34,011 nt of DNA, from NCBI GenBank assembly GCA_035284745.1, contig JAYKIL010000026.1, positions 1 through 34,011 on the forward strand, in the 5' to 3' direction. The translations under genes were made by a program, and so were the position numbers. The stretch is from JAYKJB01 sp035284745 [NCBI: Candidatus Sericytochromatia bacterium] (GTDB lineage: Bacteria; Cyanobacteriota; Sericytochromatia; S15B-MN24). This document shows positions 25,645 to 33,870 of the stretch, one piece after another. Each line of letters starts with the position of its first letter. Position 1 is the stretch's first letter. A model generated the notes under the pieces. It was not told the DNA's origin. It saw only the letters and a program-made list of their open reading frames with translations, and ran no database searches.

Positions 25645-26835
25645 ATGAAAGAAATCGTGGTGATTGATGGAGTGCGGACTCCGGTCGCAACTTTTGGGGG
25701 GGCATTAAAGGATCTGTCCGCCCAAGAGCTGGGTCGCATCGTGACGCGTGAACTGCTCGACCGCACCCAAATTGATCCGGCCGTGATCGGCGAGGTGGTA
25801 TTTGGCTGTGCGGCCCAGTCCAGTGATGCACCGAACGTGGCACGGGTGATTGCCTTAAATGCGGGGATTCCCAAACAGGTGCCCGCATTTACTGTGCATC
25901 GCAATTGTGCTTCGGGGGTTCAAGCCATTGTGAATGGCTATCAATCGCTGGCTTTGGGCGATGCGGATGTAGCGGTCGTGGGCGGGTGCGAATCGATGAG
26001 CGGCGCGCCTTATATCAACCGCGAAATGCGTTTCGGCAAACGGCTGCGGCATTCTCAGTTGATTGACACGCTGTGGGAGGGTTTGAACGACCCGGTCTGC
26101 AATCAATTGATGGGGGCCACGGCTGAAAATTTGGTGGAAGAATTTGGCATCACCCGGGAAGAGCAAGACAAATACGCGGTGGAAAGTCACAAAAAAGCTT
26201 TTCGTGCGACCCGAGAAGGCAAGTTTAAAGATGAAATGATGACGGTCATGGTGCCCAAGAAAGCCGCAGGCAAGGCGGTTGCTCCAGAAGCCTTTGCGCA
26301 GGACGAAGGAATTAATCCTGCCATCAATCCCCAGATGCTCGGCATGTATCCGACCATTTTCAAGGACGGGGGAACGGTCACACCGGGCAATTCGTGCCCG
26401 ATGAACGACGCGGCAGCGGCAATGCTATTGATGACGCGAGAGAAAGCGGATGCGCTCGGTCTCAAGCCATTGGCAACCATCAAAGGATATGCCTTCGCAG
26501 GCTTGGAACCTGAACGCATGGGGTTAGGACCAGCCTATGCCATTCCGATGCTGCTCGAAAAACTCGGTTGGAAAAAAGAAGACATTGATCTGTTTGAGGT
26601 CAATGAAGCGTTCGCAGCCCAGGTCTTGGCCTGCGATCGGGTGTGGGAATTTCCCAAAGATAAGCTCAATGTAAACGGAGGGGCCATCGCCCTGGGGCAC
26701 CCCATCGGGGCCACGGGGGTGCGTCTGTCCATCACATTACTCAAAGAAATGGCCCGTCGAGGGGCTAAAAAGGGCATCGCGAGCTTATGCGTGGGGGGCG
26801 GCATGGGAGCGGCCATCGCCTACGAAATGGAGTAA
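25645..26835 (+). CDS. Acetyl-CoA C-acyltransferase (thiolase)
   Basis: This is a 396-residue protein, typical for thiolase II. Catalytic residues are Cys88 in HRNCASG, His352 in GHPIGATG and Cys382 in LCVGGGMG. The N-terminal VVIDGVRTPVATFGG and GEVVFGC are standard. Reaction: thiolytic cleavage of 3-ketoacyl-CoA or, in reverse, condensation of two acetyl-CoA. Within this operon the degradative direction is likely, but chain-length preference cannot be read. GAAAGG lies before the ATG. It is first of the enzyme genes and 45 bp upstream of the 3-hydroxyacyl-CoA dehydrogenase. Confidence 0.97.
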   Translation: MKEIVVIDGVRTPVATFGGALKDLSAQELGRIVTRELLDRTQIDPAVIGEVVFGCAAQSSDAPNVARVIALNAGIPKQVPAFTVHRNCASGVQAIVNGYQSLALGDADVAVVGGCESMSGAPYINREMRFGKRLRHSQLIDTLWEGLNDPVCNQLMGATAENLVEEFGITREEQDKYAVESHKKAFRATREGKFKDEMMTVMVPKKAAGKAVAPEAFAQDEGINPAINPQMLGMYPTIFKDGGTVTPGNSCPMNDAAAAMLLMTREKADALGLKPLATIKGYAFAGLEPERMGLGPAYAIPMLLEKLGWKKEDIDLFEVNEAFAAQVLACDRVWEFPKDKLNVNGGAIALGHPIGATGVRLSITLLKEMARRGAKKGIASLCVGGGMGAAIAYEME

Positions 26836-26880
26836 AGGGTTCACGGGACGGGACACCCATCATTAAGGAGTAAGGAAGCC

Positions 26881-28116
26881 ATGGCGTACATCTATAAAGC
26901 GGCCATCATCGGTGGAGGAACCATGGGCGGGGGGATTGCCCAGGTGGTATCGTACTCGGGCCTGCCGGTTGTCATCAAAGACATCAATCAAGACGCAGTG
27001 GACAAGGGCATTGAGGCCGCTCGCCAAGTGTATGCCTCGCGGGTGAAAAAGGGCAAGATGACCCAGAACGAGATGGACCAAAAAATGATGCTCATCTCGG
27101 GGACAACCACCTTTGAGGGCTTTGAAGACGTTGATATTGTGATTGAAGCCGTCACTGAACGCATGGACATCAAAAAAGCCGTATTTAAAGAGTTGGATGA
27201 GGTATGTCCTGCGTCGTGCATCTTTGCAACGAATACGTCAGCGCTGTCCATCACCGAGCTCGGTGCCGCCACCAAGCGGCCAGACAAAGTCATCGGCATG
27301 CACTTTTTTAACCCGGCCCCTGTGATGAAATTGGTTGAAATCATCCCAGGCATTGAGACCTCGGAAGACACCATCAATGATGTGATGGACTTTACGAGCA
27401 GCTTGCGCAAGCTTCCTGTGCGGGTCGAGGAATGTGCGGGCTTCCTGGTCAACCGACTGTTGATGCCGTTTTTTAATGAGGCCGTATATGCAGCGCAAGA
27501 GGGTGCTGCCAGTATGGAGGACATTGACGCAGCGGTGACCGAGCGAGGGATGCCGATGGGACCCTTCTTTTTGGCCGATATGCTGGGTGTGGACGTGTGT
27601 TATCACGTGCAGCACATTTTGCACGATGAATACGGTCCACGGATGGCGCCGGCGTTATTGGTTGACAAGTTGTACGCGGCCAAGCGTTGGGGGCAGAAAA
27701 CCGGCGCGGGTTTCTACGTGCATGGAGAGGGCTCCGAAACGTTCACAGCCGAGGCGATCAGCGACGTTCAAAAAGAGACGGGCGTGACAGGAACCCCTTT
27801 CCACTTCGAGCGCCTGCTATTGCCCATGATCAACGAAGCGGCCTATGCCTTGCAAGAAAAAGTGGCGAGTCCCAATGACATTGATATCGCCATGATGGCG
27901 GGCGCCGGAATGGCAGACACCACCGGTCCGAAAGGTCCTTTGCAAATTGCAGATGAAATGGGGCTGGATGTGGTGCTGGAAAAATTACAAGAACTGCATC
28001 AGGTCCTTGGCGAGCGTTTCCGGCCGGCCCCGCTGATTAAGCGTAAGGTGGCAGCGGGTCAACTGGGCGTCAAGACCGGCAAAGGCTTTAAAGAGCACGC
28101 CGGCGCCTACGTGTAG
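26881..28116 (+). CDS. 3-hydroxyacyl-CoA dehydrogenase (two C-terminal domains)
   Basis: This is a 411-residue protein with TAAGGAG ahead of the ATG. The NAD-binding fold has IIGGGTMGGGIAQ (about 9-21). The active site is GMHFFNPAPVMKLVEII (about 140-156). The first C-terminal domain (about 185-280, AGFLVNRLL) is followed by a second copy (about 300-400, LLLPMINEAAYAL, GPLQIADEMG). The usual single-domain Hbd is near 280 residues; this matches the C-terminal half of FadB/FadJ without the fused hydratase, which is supplied by the next gene. It oxidises 3-hydroxyacyl-CoA to 3-ketoacyl-CoA with NAD+. Confidence 0.95.
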   Translation: MAYIYKAAIIGGGTMGGGIAQVVSYSGLPVVIKDINQDAVDKGIEAARQVYASRVKKGKMTQNEMDQKMMLISGTTTFEGFEDVDIVIEAVTERMDIKKAVFKELDEVCPASCIFATNTSALSITELGAATKRPDKVIGMHFFNPAPVMKLVEIIPGIETSEDTINDVMDFTSSLRKLPVRVEECAGFLVNRLLMPFFNEAVYAAQEGAASMEDIDAAVTERGMPMGPFFLADMLGVDVCYHVQHILHDEYGPRMAPALLVDKLYAAKRWGQKTGAGFYVHGEGSETFTAEAISDVQKETGVTGTPFHFERLLLPMINEAAYALQEKVASPNDIDIAMMAGAGMADTTGPKGPLQIADEMGLDVVLEKLQELHQVLGERFRPAPLIKRKVAAGQLGVKTGKGFKEHAGAYV

Positions 28117-28176
28117 TCACGCGAACAGTCAGACAAGTGTGGGCTGAGGCCCTCGCTCTCAGAAAGGAAAGGTGCC

Positions 28177-28965
28177 ATGACCACGGCAACGCAGCAATAT
28201 GTAAAACTTCGAATGGATGACCGAATTGCCATTCTGACGATTGACCACCCCCCCGTTAACGCCCTGAACTCGGCCACCATGAGTGAGATCAGTGCCTTGA
28301 TCGATCAGGTGGGGGCCGACGCGACCGTCAAGGCGGTCATTGTGACGGGGAATGGGATGGCCTTTGTCGCTGGAGCAGACATCAACGAAATTGCCGCCCT
28401 CGGTGAACCGGCCTCAGCACGTGCTTTGGTCCGCGAAGGCCAAATGGTTTTAAGCAAACTTGAGAGCTTGAAAAAGCCTGTGATTGCAGCGATTAACGGG
28501 GTGGCACTGGGGGGTGGCCTGGAATTGGCACTGGCCTGTCACATCCGCATTGCGTCGGATCGCGCCAAATTGGGTTTGGTGGAAATTAACCTGGGGATTA
28601 TGCCGGGATTCGGGGGCACCGCGCGCTTGCCTCGCGTGGTGGGCTGGGCCAAGGCCACCGAAATGATTCTCACGGCCGACACCATTACGGCACAAGAAGC
28701 CTACCGCATCGGCTTGGTCAACAAAGTGGTACCAGAAGGCGATGTAGTGAAGCAGGCAGTGGGGCTTGCCAAGAAGATTACGGGCTTTGGCGGCAAGGCC
28801 ATTGAAGCCATCATGACCAGTTTGGGCGAAGGCCGTGAACTCTCATTGGAGCAACACCTGGCACGCGAGGCCGACCTCTTTGCCGGCCTGACAGAAACCA
28901 AAGACATGCGCGAGGGTGTCGCAGCCTTCAAAGAGAAGCGGCGCCCGAGCTTCACGGATCAATAA
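28177..28965 (+). CDS. Enoyl-CoA hydratase
   Basis: This is a 262-residue crotonase-fold protein. Both catalytic glutamates are present: E116 in GGGLELALA and E136 in LVEINLG, 20 residues apart as in the family. The oxyanion loops are AGADI (65-69) and GGG (112-114). Together with the dehydrogenase just upstream it does the work of FadB in two polypeptides. GAAAGGAAAGG lies ahead of the ATG. It hydrates trans-2-enoyl-CoA to 3-hydroxyacyl-CoA. Chain-length range is not readable. Confidence 0.95.
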   Translation: MTTATQQYVKLRMDDRIAILTIDHPPVNALNSATMSEISALIDQVGADATVKAVIVTGNGMAFVAGADINEIAALGEPASARALVREGQMVLSKLESLKKPVIAAINGVALGGGLELALACHIRIASDRAKLGLVEINLGIMPGFGGTARLPRVVGWAKATEMILTADTITAQEAYRIGLVNKVVPEGDVVKQAVGLAKKITGFGGKAIEAIMTSLGEGRELSLEQHLAREADLFAGLTETKDMREGVAAFKEKRRPSFTDQ

Positions 28966-28977
28966 GTACCCTGTTCT

Positions 28978-29003
28978 GGCGGGCAGCCGGCAGGCCGCCC
29001 GCC
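28978..29003 (+). promoter_or_regulatory. Intercistronic GC hairpin between ech and acyl-CoA dehydrogenase
   Basis: GGCGGGC (28978-28984) pairs with GCCCGCC (28997-29003), then, after a mismatch, GCC with GGC around a GGCA loop. No T-run follows, so this is not a standard terminator. It could stabilise or process the mRNA. It lies between two genes of the same operon. Confidence 0.45.
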
Positions 29004-29037
29004 GCTTGATGCCCCCTGCACCATTGAGGAGAATCCC

Positions 29038-30219
29038 ATGTCACTCGAATTCAAGAGTCCCTATATTCGGGAAGAACACGTGATGTTTCGGCAAGCCGCC
29101 AAGGAGTTTGTCGATGCCGAAATTCGCCCGCGTGCGATGGCACACAATCGAGACGCGAAAATTGAGCGCGTGTTGCTCGATAAAATGGCTGAAATGGGTT
29201 TTATGGGCATGGCGATTCCCGAAGAGTATGGGGGGGCAGGGGCAGACCCCATCACCTTTGCAATTTTAGGTGAGGAGATTGCCCGGGCATGTGCCTCAAC
29301 GGCCGTGGTCATGGGCGCACACGGCGGCATTGGCACCTACGGTCTTGTGATGGATGGCTCTGAAGCCATCAAACAAAAATATTTGCCGAAGCTGGCGACG
29401 GCTGAATCAGTGGGTTGTTTCTGTCTGACCGAACCGCAAGCGGGGTCGGATGCTGCCAACATCAAAACCCGAGCCGTTCGCGACGGCGACGACTGGATTT
29501 TGAACGGCGAAAAAATTTGGATCACCAACGGTGACATTGCAGATGTCATGACGGTCTTTGCGGTCACTGATCCGGCCTTGGGCGCGCGCGGCGGTGTGAC
29601 GGCATTTGTCGTGGAACGCGGCCCCGGGGTCATCTCTGGCCCCAAAGAGCACAAAATGGGTCTGGCCGGCAGTGGCACCACCACGGTCACCTTCGAAAAC
29701 GTTCGCGTGCCCAATGAAAACGTGCTGGGCACTGTCGGCTTGGGCTTCCTCACGGCGATGAAGATTCTCGATAAAGGGCGTTTATTCCTCGGAGCGGCCG
29801 CACTGGGCATGGCAAAAGAAGCCTACGATATGGCTTTAAACCACTCGGTTCAACGTCAGCAGTTTGGCAAACCCATCGCGGAATTTCAAGCCGTGCAGTT
29901 CTATCTCGCTGAAATGGCAACACGGATCTACGCCATGGAACAAATGGTGTATCACGCGGCCTGGCTGATGGAACAGGGAGAATCTGTCACCATGGAAGGG
30001 TCGATGATCAAACTCTTCTGCACCGAGCACGCCAGTTGGGTGATCAATCACGCCCTGCAAATTCATGGCGGAATGGGATACTCGGCCGAGCTCCCCATCG
30101 AGCGTATGTTCCGCGATGCCCGTATTTTCGAGATTTTCGAAGGCACCAACGAAATTCAAAAAGTGGTCATCGCGCGCGAATTACTGAAAGACAAAAAGAA
30201 GGAACTGGCCCGGGTGTAG
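29038..30219 (+). CDS. Acyl-CoA dehydrogenase
   Basis: This is a 393-residue protein with GAGGAG ahead of the ATG. The family layout is complete: an N-terminal helical domain, the middle beta domain with CFCLTEPQAGSD and WITNG (FAD and substrate contacts), and the C-terminal helical domain with HGGMGYSAELPIERMFRDAR. The catalytic base is E368 in FEGTNEIQ, the same position as in short-chain dehydrogenases. It oxidises acyl-CoA to trans-2-enoyl-CoA and passes electrons to ETF, whose genes follow. Length suggests the short/medium-chain class, but that is inference. A GC hairpin separates it from etfB. Confidence 0.97.
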   Translation: MSLEFKSPYIREEHVMFRQAAKEFVDAEIRPRAMAHNRDAKIERVLLDKMAEMGFMGMAIPEEYGGAGADPITFAILGEEIARACASTAVVMGAHGGIGTYGLVMDGSEAIKQKYLPKLATAESVGCFCLTEPQAGSDAANIKTRAVRDGDDWILNGEKIWITNGDIADVMTVFAVTDPALGARGGVTAFVVERGPGVISGPKEHKMGLAGSGTTTVTFENVRVPNENVLGTVGLGFLTAMKILDKGRLFLGAAALGMAKEAYDMALNHSVQRQQFGKPIAEFQAVQFYLAEMATRIYAMEQMVYHAAWLMEQGESVTMEGSMIKLFCTEHASWVINHALQIHGGMGYSAELPIERMFRDARIFEIFEGTNEIQKVVIARELLKDKKKELARV

Positions 30220-30231
30220 ACACCAGAAAAA

Positions 30232-30258
30232 GGGCGGACGAGCGTGCGTCGTCCGCCC
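30232..30258 (+). promoter_or_regulatory. Intercistronic 10-bp hairpin before etfB
   Basis: GGGCGGACGA (30232-30241) and TCGTCCGCCC (30249-30258) form a perfect 10-bp stem with a 7-base loop, in the 75-bp gap between the dehydrogenase stop and etfB. There is no T-run, so read-through is expected. It is a candidate mRNA-stability or processing site separating dehydrogenase from ETF expression. Confidence 0.5.
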
Positions 30259-30294
30259 ACGCCTTCCCCTGCGGGATGAATTGAGGTTATCTCC

Positions 30295-31083
30295 ATGGAC
30301 ATCGTGGTGTGCATTAAACAGGTGCCTGAGGCTCTGAGCGTAGGCTTGGATCGCGACACGGGCTACGTGCGACGGGGCGAAGCCAAAGGGGTGGCCAACC
30401 TGGCTGACCGCCAGGCGCTGGAACTGGCCTTGGCGCTCAAAACGGCCGCGGGTGGAAAAGTGATTGCACTCTCGATGGGGCCCACAGGTGCTGACCAAGC
30501 CCTGCGGCAGGCCCTTGCGGTCGGCGCTGATGAGGCATATTTGGTCAGCGATAACGCCCTGGCAGGTTCGGATACGGCTGTCACGGCCCAGGTGCTGGCC
30601 CGCGCGATCGAGCGATTACCAGATATTGGCCTGGTTTTCGCGGGAGAGGCCTCGGCCGATGGGGCCACCGGTCAGTTGCCGCCGAGACTGGCTGAAGCAC
30701 TGAGCTTTCCGTTGGTGGTGGGTGCCTGTTCGGCACGCTTGGACGGCACACAACTAGAGGCCTTACGAAATGGTGAATGGACCCGTGAGAATGTTGCGGT
30801 GAGTTGCCCGGCGGTGGTATCCGTTTCCCTGGATGCTCCGAAACCAAGGATACCGAATGCCATGGGGGTGATGAAGGCCGCCAAGAAACCGCTCATTGTG
30901 TGGGACCTCACACAGTTGAACTTGTCTCCCGAGGACGTGGGGCAATCGGGGTCTTGCACGCGTATTGTCCGGGCGTACAAGCCCGAGAAACGCGCCAAAG
31001 GGGAAGTTTTGACGGGTGACGCTGAAACCCTGGTTCAGGCGTTGCTGGAGCGGCTCGCACGTAAAAATTTGATTGAGGTATAG
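30295..31083 (+). CDS. etfB: Electron transfer flavoprotein, beta subunit
   Basis: This is a 262-residue protein. The N-terminal IVVCIKQVP is typical, and the AMP-binding stretch LVFAGEASADGATGQLP (about 105-121) matches the family. Near the C-terminus VMKAAKKPL is the conserved segment that helps recognise dehydrogenases. It pairs with EtfA to carry electrons from the acyl-CoA dehydrogenase to ETF-quinone oxidoreductase, which is not in this window. Its stop is 2 bp before the etfA ATG. Sequence alone does not show a bifurcating type. Confidence 0.95.
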   Translation: MDIVVCIKQVPEALSVGLDRDTGYVRRGEAKGVANLADRQALELALALKTAAGGKVIALSMGPTGADQALRQALAVGADEAYLVSDNALAGSDTAVTAQVLARAIERLPDIGLVFAGEASADGATGQLPPRLAEALSFPLVVGACSARLDGTQLEALRNGEWTRENVAVSCPAVVSVSLDAPKPRIPNAMGVMKAAKKPLIVWDLTQLNLSPEDVGQSGSCTRIVRAYKPEKRAKGEVLTGDAETLVQALLERLARKNLIEV

Positions 31084-31085
31084 CC

Positions 31086-32141
31086 ATGGATCTCTCCGAT
31101 CTCGCATTTTTGATGGGCGGGGAACTGCCTGAGGATAACGGCAATGACTGGCGGGGCATCTGGGTGGTGGCAGAACCGACCCCGGATGGCGTCTCGCGCG
31201 TGAGCCGTCAAATGATGAGCAAGGCGCGGGAATTGGGCGATCGCTTGGGAACACGGGTCGAGGCCGTGCTCTTGGGCGCCGATGAATCAGCTGCCGCGAT
31301 TTTGGGTCAATTGGGGGCTGACACCGTATATTTTTCTGGGGAAGAGGAACTGGGTGCAGATGCCTGGGTTGAAACCCTTGCCAATTTGCTGACAGATAAA
31401 CGACCTGAAATCGTACTGTTGGCCTTCAGCCCATTGGGACGTGAGGTGGCTCCTCGGGTGGCGCAGCGTCTGAAGACGGGACTGGTCGCCGATGTGCAAG
31501 GGTTGGATCTTGATGAGGCCGAAAGATTATTGGTCGCGACGCGGGAAAGCTTTGGCGGGCGAAGCTTGGCCGCGATCACCTGCCCGACAGCGCGCCCGCA
31601 AATGGCCACCGTCCACCCGAATGCCTTCCGCGAGGTTGATCCAGACCACACTCGCAGCTTCGAAGTGGTTCCGATTAACGCGTCAGAGGCGACGTCTCGT
31701 GTGCGTGTGATCAGCCAGGAATCCGGGGCGGTATCCGTTCCGTTGGAACGGGCCCGTGTGGTGGTGTGCGGCGGCAAGGGCCTGGGAGGACCGGAGGGGG
31801 GCAGACTGTTGCACGAGCTCGCTCAGGCCCTGGGTGGGCACGTGGCAGGCACCCGTGGCGCCGTGGAAGCGGGCTATGTGGCCTCGGAGAACGAAGTATC
31901 GGCCCGAGGAACAAGCATTGCTCCAGACCTTTACATCGGGGTCGGCGTCAGTGGTTCAATGGACCATACCGACGCCATGCGTCAAAGCCGCCTGATTGTC
32001 GCCATCAACCAAAATGCCGATGCTCCCCTCGTGTCACTCGCCGACATCGCTCTGGTCGGGAATTTACACGAGATACTTCCCGCGCTCACACGGGTGTTGT
32101 CAACCAAGACGACCCCGCGCCAGATCGCGACCCACGCATGA
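31086..32141 (+). CDS. etfA: Electron transfer flavoprotein, alpha subunit
   Basis: This is a 351-residue protein, somewhat longer than the usual 310-330, with extra residues mainly in the N-terminal half. The C-terminal FAD domain is clear: GGKGLGGPEGG, GTRGAVEAGY, APDLYIGVGVSGSMDH, VAINQNADAP and the final LVGNLHEILPAL. It forms the heterodimer with EtfB. GAGG in the etfB end serves as ribosome site. Its TGA overlaps the ATG of a small ORF (ATGA, 32138-32141). Confidence 0.95.
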   Translation: MDLSDLAFLMGGELPEDNGNDWRGIWVVAEPTPDGVSRVSRQMMSKARELGDRLGTRVEAVLLGADESAAAILGQLGADTVYFSGEEELGADAWVETLANLLTDKRPEIVLLAFSPLGREVAPRVAQRLKTGLVADVQGLDLDEAERLLVATRESFGGRSLAAITCPTARPQMATVHPNAFREVDPDHTRSFEVVPINASEATSRVRVISQESGAVSVPLERARVVVCGGKGLGGPEGGRLLHELAQALGGHVAGTRGAVEAGYVASENEVSARGTSIAPDLYIGVGVSGSMDHTDAMRQSRLIVAINQNADAPLVSLADIALVGNLHEILPALTRVLSTKTTPRQIATHA

Positions 32142-32416
32142 TCCCCATCAACGATATTTTGACGCGCCTGCAAGCCTACGTCACGCCCGAAGAGGCCAGA
32201 GAGGTCCTTGCCACAGCCTTGGCACAAGTCAACCTGCCTGTGCAGGAAAGCTATGCTCCCGAGGAGGTGTTAACGATTGGAGCAGCCATTGCACACGCTC
32301 AGCAAGAACTGCTCAGAAACAGTTCACTGTCCGCCGCGCAACACCTCGCACAGGTCATGGCCCCCGTGCTGGATGCGGTGGCGCAAGACGCCCCCCACCA
32401 AAAGCCAAAGCCTTAA
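32138..32416 (+). CDS. Unrecognised 92-residue protein coupled to etfA
   Basis: The ATG overlaps the etfA stop (ATGA). The protein is 92 residues and mostly helical by pattern (NDILTRLQAYVTPEEAREVLATAL, APEEVLTIGAAIAHAQQELL), with no Cys, signal peptide or membrane helix. I do not recognise it. The coupling and the operon position suggest a small helical factor for ETF or the fatty-acid enzymes, but that is inference. Its TAA overlaps the convergent gene's stop by 4 bp (32413-32416). Confidence 0.6.
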   Translation: MIPINDILTRLQAYVTPEEAREVLATALAQVNLPVQESYAPEEVLTIGAAIAHAQQELLRNSSLSAAQHLAQVMAPVLDAVAQDAPHQKPKP

Positions 32417-33759
32417 AGTTTAATGTTGACCTGGCTTCTCGACTTTCGATAGCGACCCTTCGGTGAATAGCTGCTGGGAGGCGGCACATTGGGACGGGCT
32501 TGAATGGCAGCCGGGAGGTCGGCCGCATCCCAGGCTGTAATGCTAAAGGTATAAGTGCCTTCCGGCGGTCGGCCCTCGGGAAAGATCAATGCCGCTCGGG
32601 TATCAGTGGTCAAGGTTCGCCAAATATAGTTGGGTGCCAGGCTGTTACCCGAAAGCTCTAATTGATACGCTTTCGCCCCTTCAATCGCCCCCCAACGCAC
32701 CGTGATACCCGGGGCAAAGCTTTGCCCCGGCTCCAGAATAGGGGCCGCCAATAAAGTATCACCGACAACAGAACGTCCCAAGCGCCAATCAGGCTGGATG
32801 TCGTCAATGCGAAAGACGCTGCTCAGGCGTCCGGACGCATCGGCAGCCGCGGCGCGCAGTTCATACCGCGCGTTGGGCAACGGTGCCACCCGATAGCGCT
32901 CATTCTCGCTGAGCAAAGGCGCACTGGTTCCGTCCGGTGCCACAAGAAACAACGTGGCTTGGTAGGGACCCGGGCCGTTCGCCGCCGCAATACTCAGCTG
33001 AACTTCGTGCGTTGCCGCCATCAGTTGTAACGGCTCCAGCGAACGGGTTTGAGGTTGCTCACCCAAGGTCGTCTGTGGGCCTTCCAAATTGAGCCCTAGC
33101 GCCAACCCAAGGTAACGGCGGCGAGTGTCCACCGCCAAGAGAGTGCCTTCGTTGAGACGCCGCCCCGGGGCATTAACGACCACGGAAAAACGACCGTCAG
33201 GTTCACTCAGCGCAGGATTGCCAGAAGCACCGTTGGCATCTGCCAATGTCATCAAAACACCGCTTCGGGGGCTGCCATCCGGATCAACGACGCGACCGCT
33301 GACAACCATGGGGGCGCGGGCTATTTCCGGTTGGGCCATCACCGGTTGCAGCCGAAAAACAGGGCTGACATCCACATAGCCCGCGACCGTGATACTGACA
33401 TAGCCCGTTGCACTGATCGCATAAAAGCCGTCTTTGGGAGGTCGCCCTTCAAAGGCAAAGCGACCTTCCGCATTCGTTTGGGCGCTGCGTCCATCGCGCG
33501 TGCTAATCAGAGCAGCCGCCACTGGTTTTTCCTCCCCATCCCGAAATGTCAACACACGCCCTTCGACCATGGGTGCTGGGGTGGGCGTCGGCGTGGGGGT
33601 CGGCGTCGGTGTGGGGGTCGGCTCAGGTGTGCTGAGCGCGGTGTTGATGGAGAATGATGGGATCTGCTTCAAAGCGGGCTCGGGGCCACATGCGGTCGCA
33701 GAGGCGATCACCACACAGAGCAGCGTCATTGTTGGGAAAGGAAGCCGGGCTGATTTCAC
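32413..33759 (-). CDS. Carboxypeptidase-regulatory-like lipoprotein (paralogue B)
   Basis: This is a 448-residue protein from GTG at 33759, which supplies a basic signal-peptide front; an in-frame ATG at 33729 is the alternative and neither has a strong ribosome site. A-T-A-C (C24) is a weak lipobox. A (Pro-Thr)n linker (about 45-63) leads to two CarboxypepD_reg-like domains (about 65-135, SAQTNAEGRFAFEG; and about 150-230, VVSGRVVDPDGSPRSGV) and a fibronectin-III-like module near 350-425 (VRWGAIEGAKAYQLEL, TYTFSITAWD). The basic tail ends in NIKL. It is related to 23440-24828 in order and motifs. A structural or binding role outside the cell is likely. Confidence 0.75.
   Translation of the reverse strand: MKSARLPFPTMTLLCVVIASATACGPEPALKQIPSFSINTALSTPEPTPTPTPTPTPTPTPAPMVEGRVLTFRDGEEKPVAAALISTRDGRSAQTNAEGRFAFEGRPPKDGFYAISATGYVSITVAGYVDVSPVFRLQPVMAQPEIARAPMVVSGRVVDPDGSPRSGVLMTLADANGASGNPALSEPDGRFSVVVNAPGRRLNEGTLLAVDTRRRYLGLALGLNLEGPQTTLGEQPQTRSLEPLQLMAATHEVQLSIAAANGPGPYQATLFLVAPDGTSAPLLSENERYRVAPLPNARYELRAAAADASGRLSSVFRIDDIQPDWRLGRSVVGDTLLAAPILEPGQSFAPGITVRWGAIEGAKAYQLELSGNSLAPNYIWRTLTTDTRAALIFPEGRPPEGTYTFSITAWDAADLPAAIQARPNVPPPSSYSPKGRYRKSRSQVNIKL
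33571..33627 (-). repeat. Low-complexity (Pro-Thr)n coding repeat
   Basis: This tract encodes the alternating Pro-Thr linker of the lipoprotein. On the plus strand it is an imperfect GT/GGC-rich hexamer array. Units are 6 or 12 bases, so length changes would stay in frame. It also places several G-runs close together. Confidence 0.7.
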
Positions 33760-33870
33760 AAGGGGTCGCTAAAGAATCCTGGGAACGAGAGGTGTTATAC
33801 CCTCGCGATATGAGAGCCTGTCAAAAGCTGCTAAGAACAAGAGGATGGACTTCCTATAGCGAGGCCGACA

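Noticed and set aside
31766-32137. N-terminal extension of the small ORF after etfA
   Set aside because: This part is a shadow of etfA in another frame; only the portion from the ATG at 32138 lies outside etfA.
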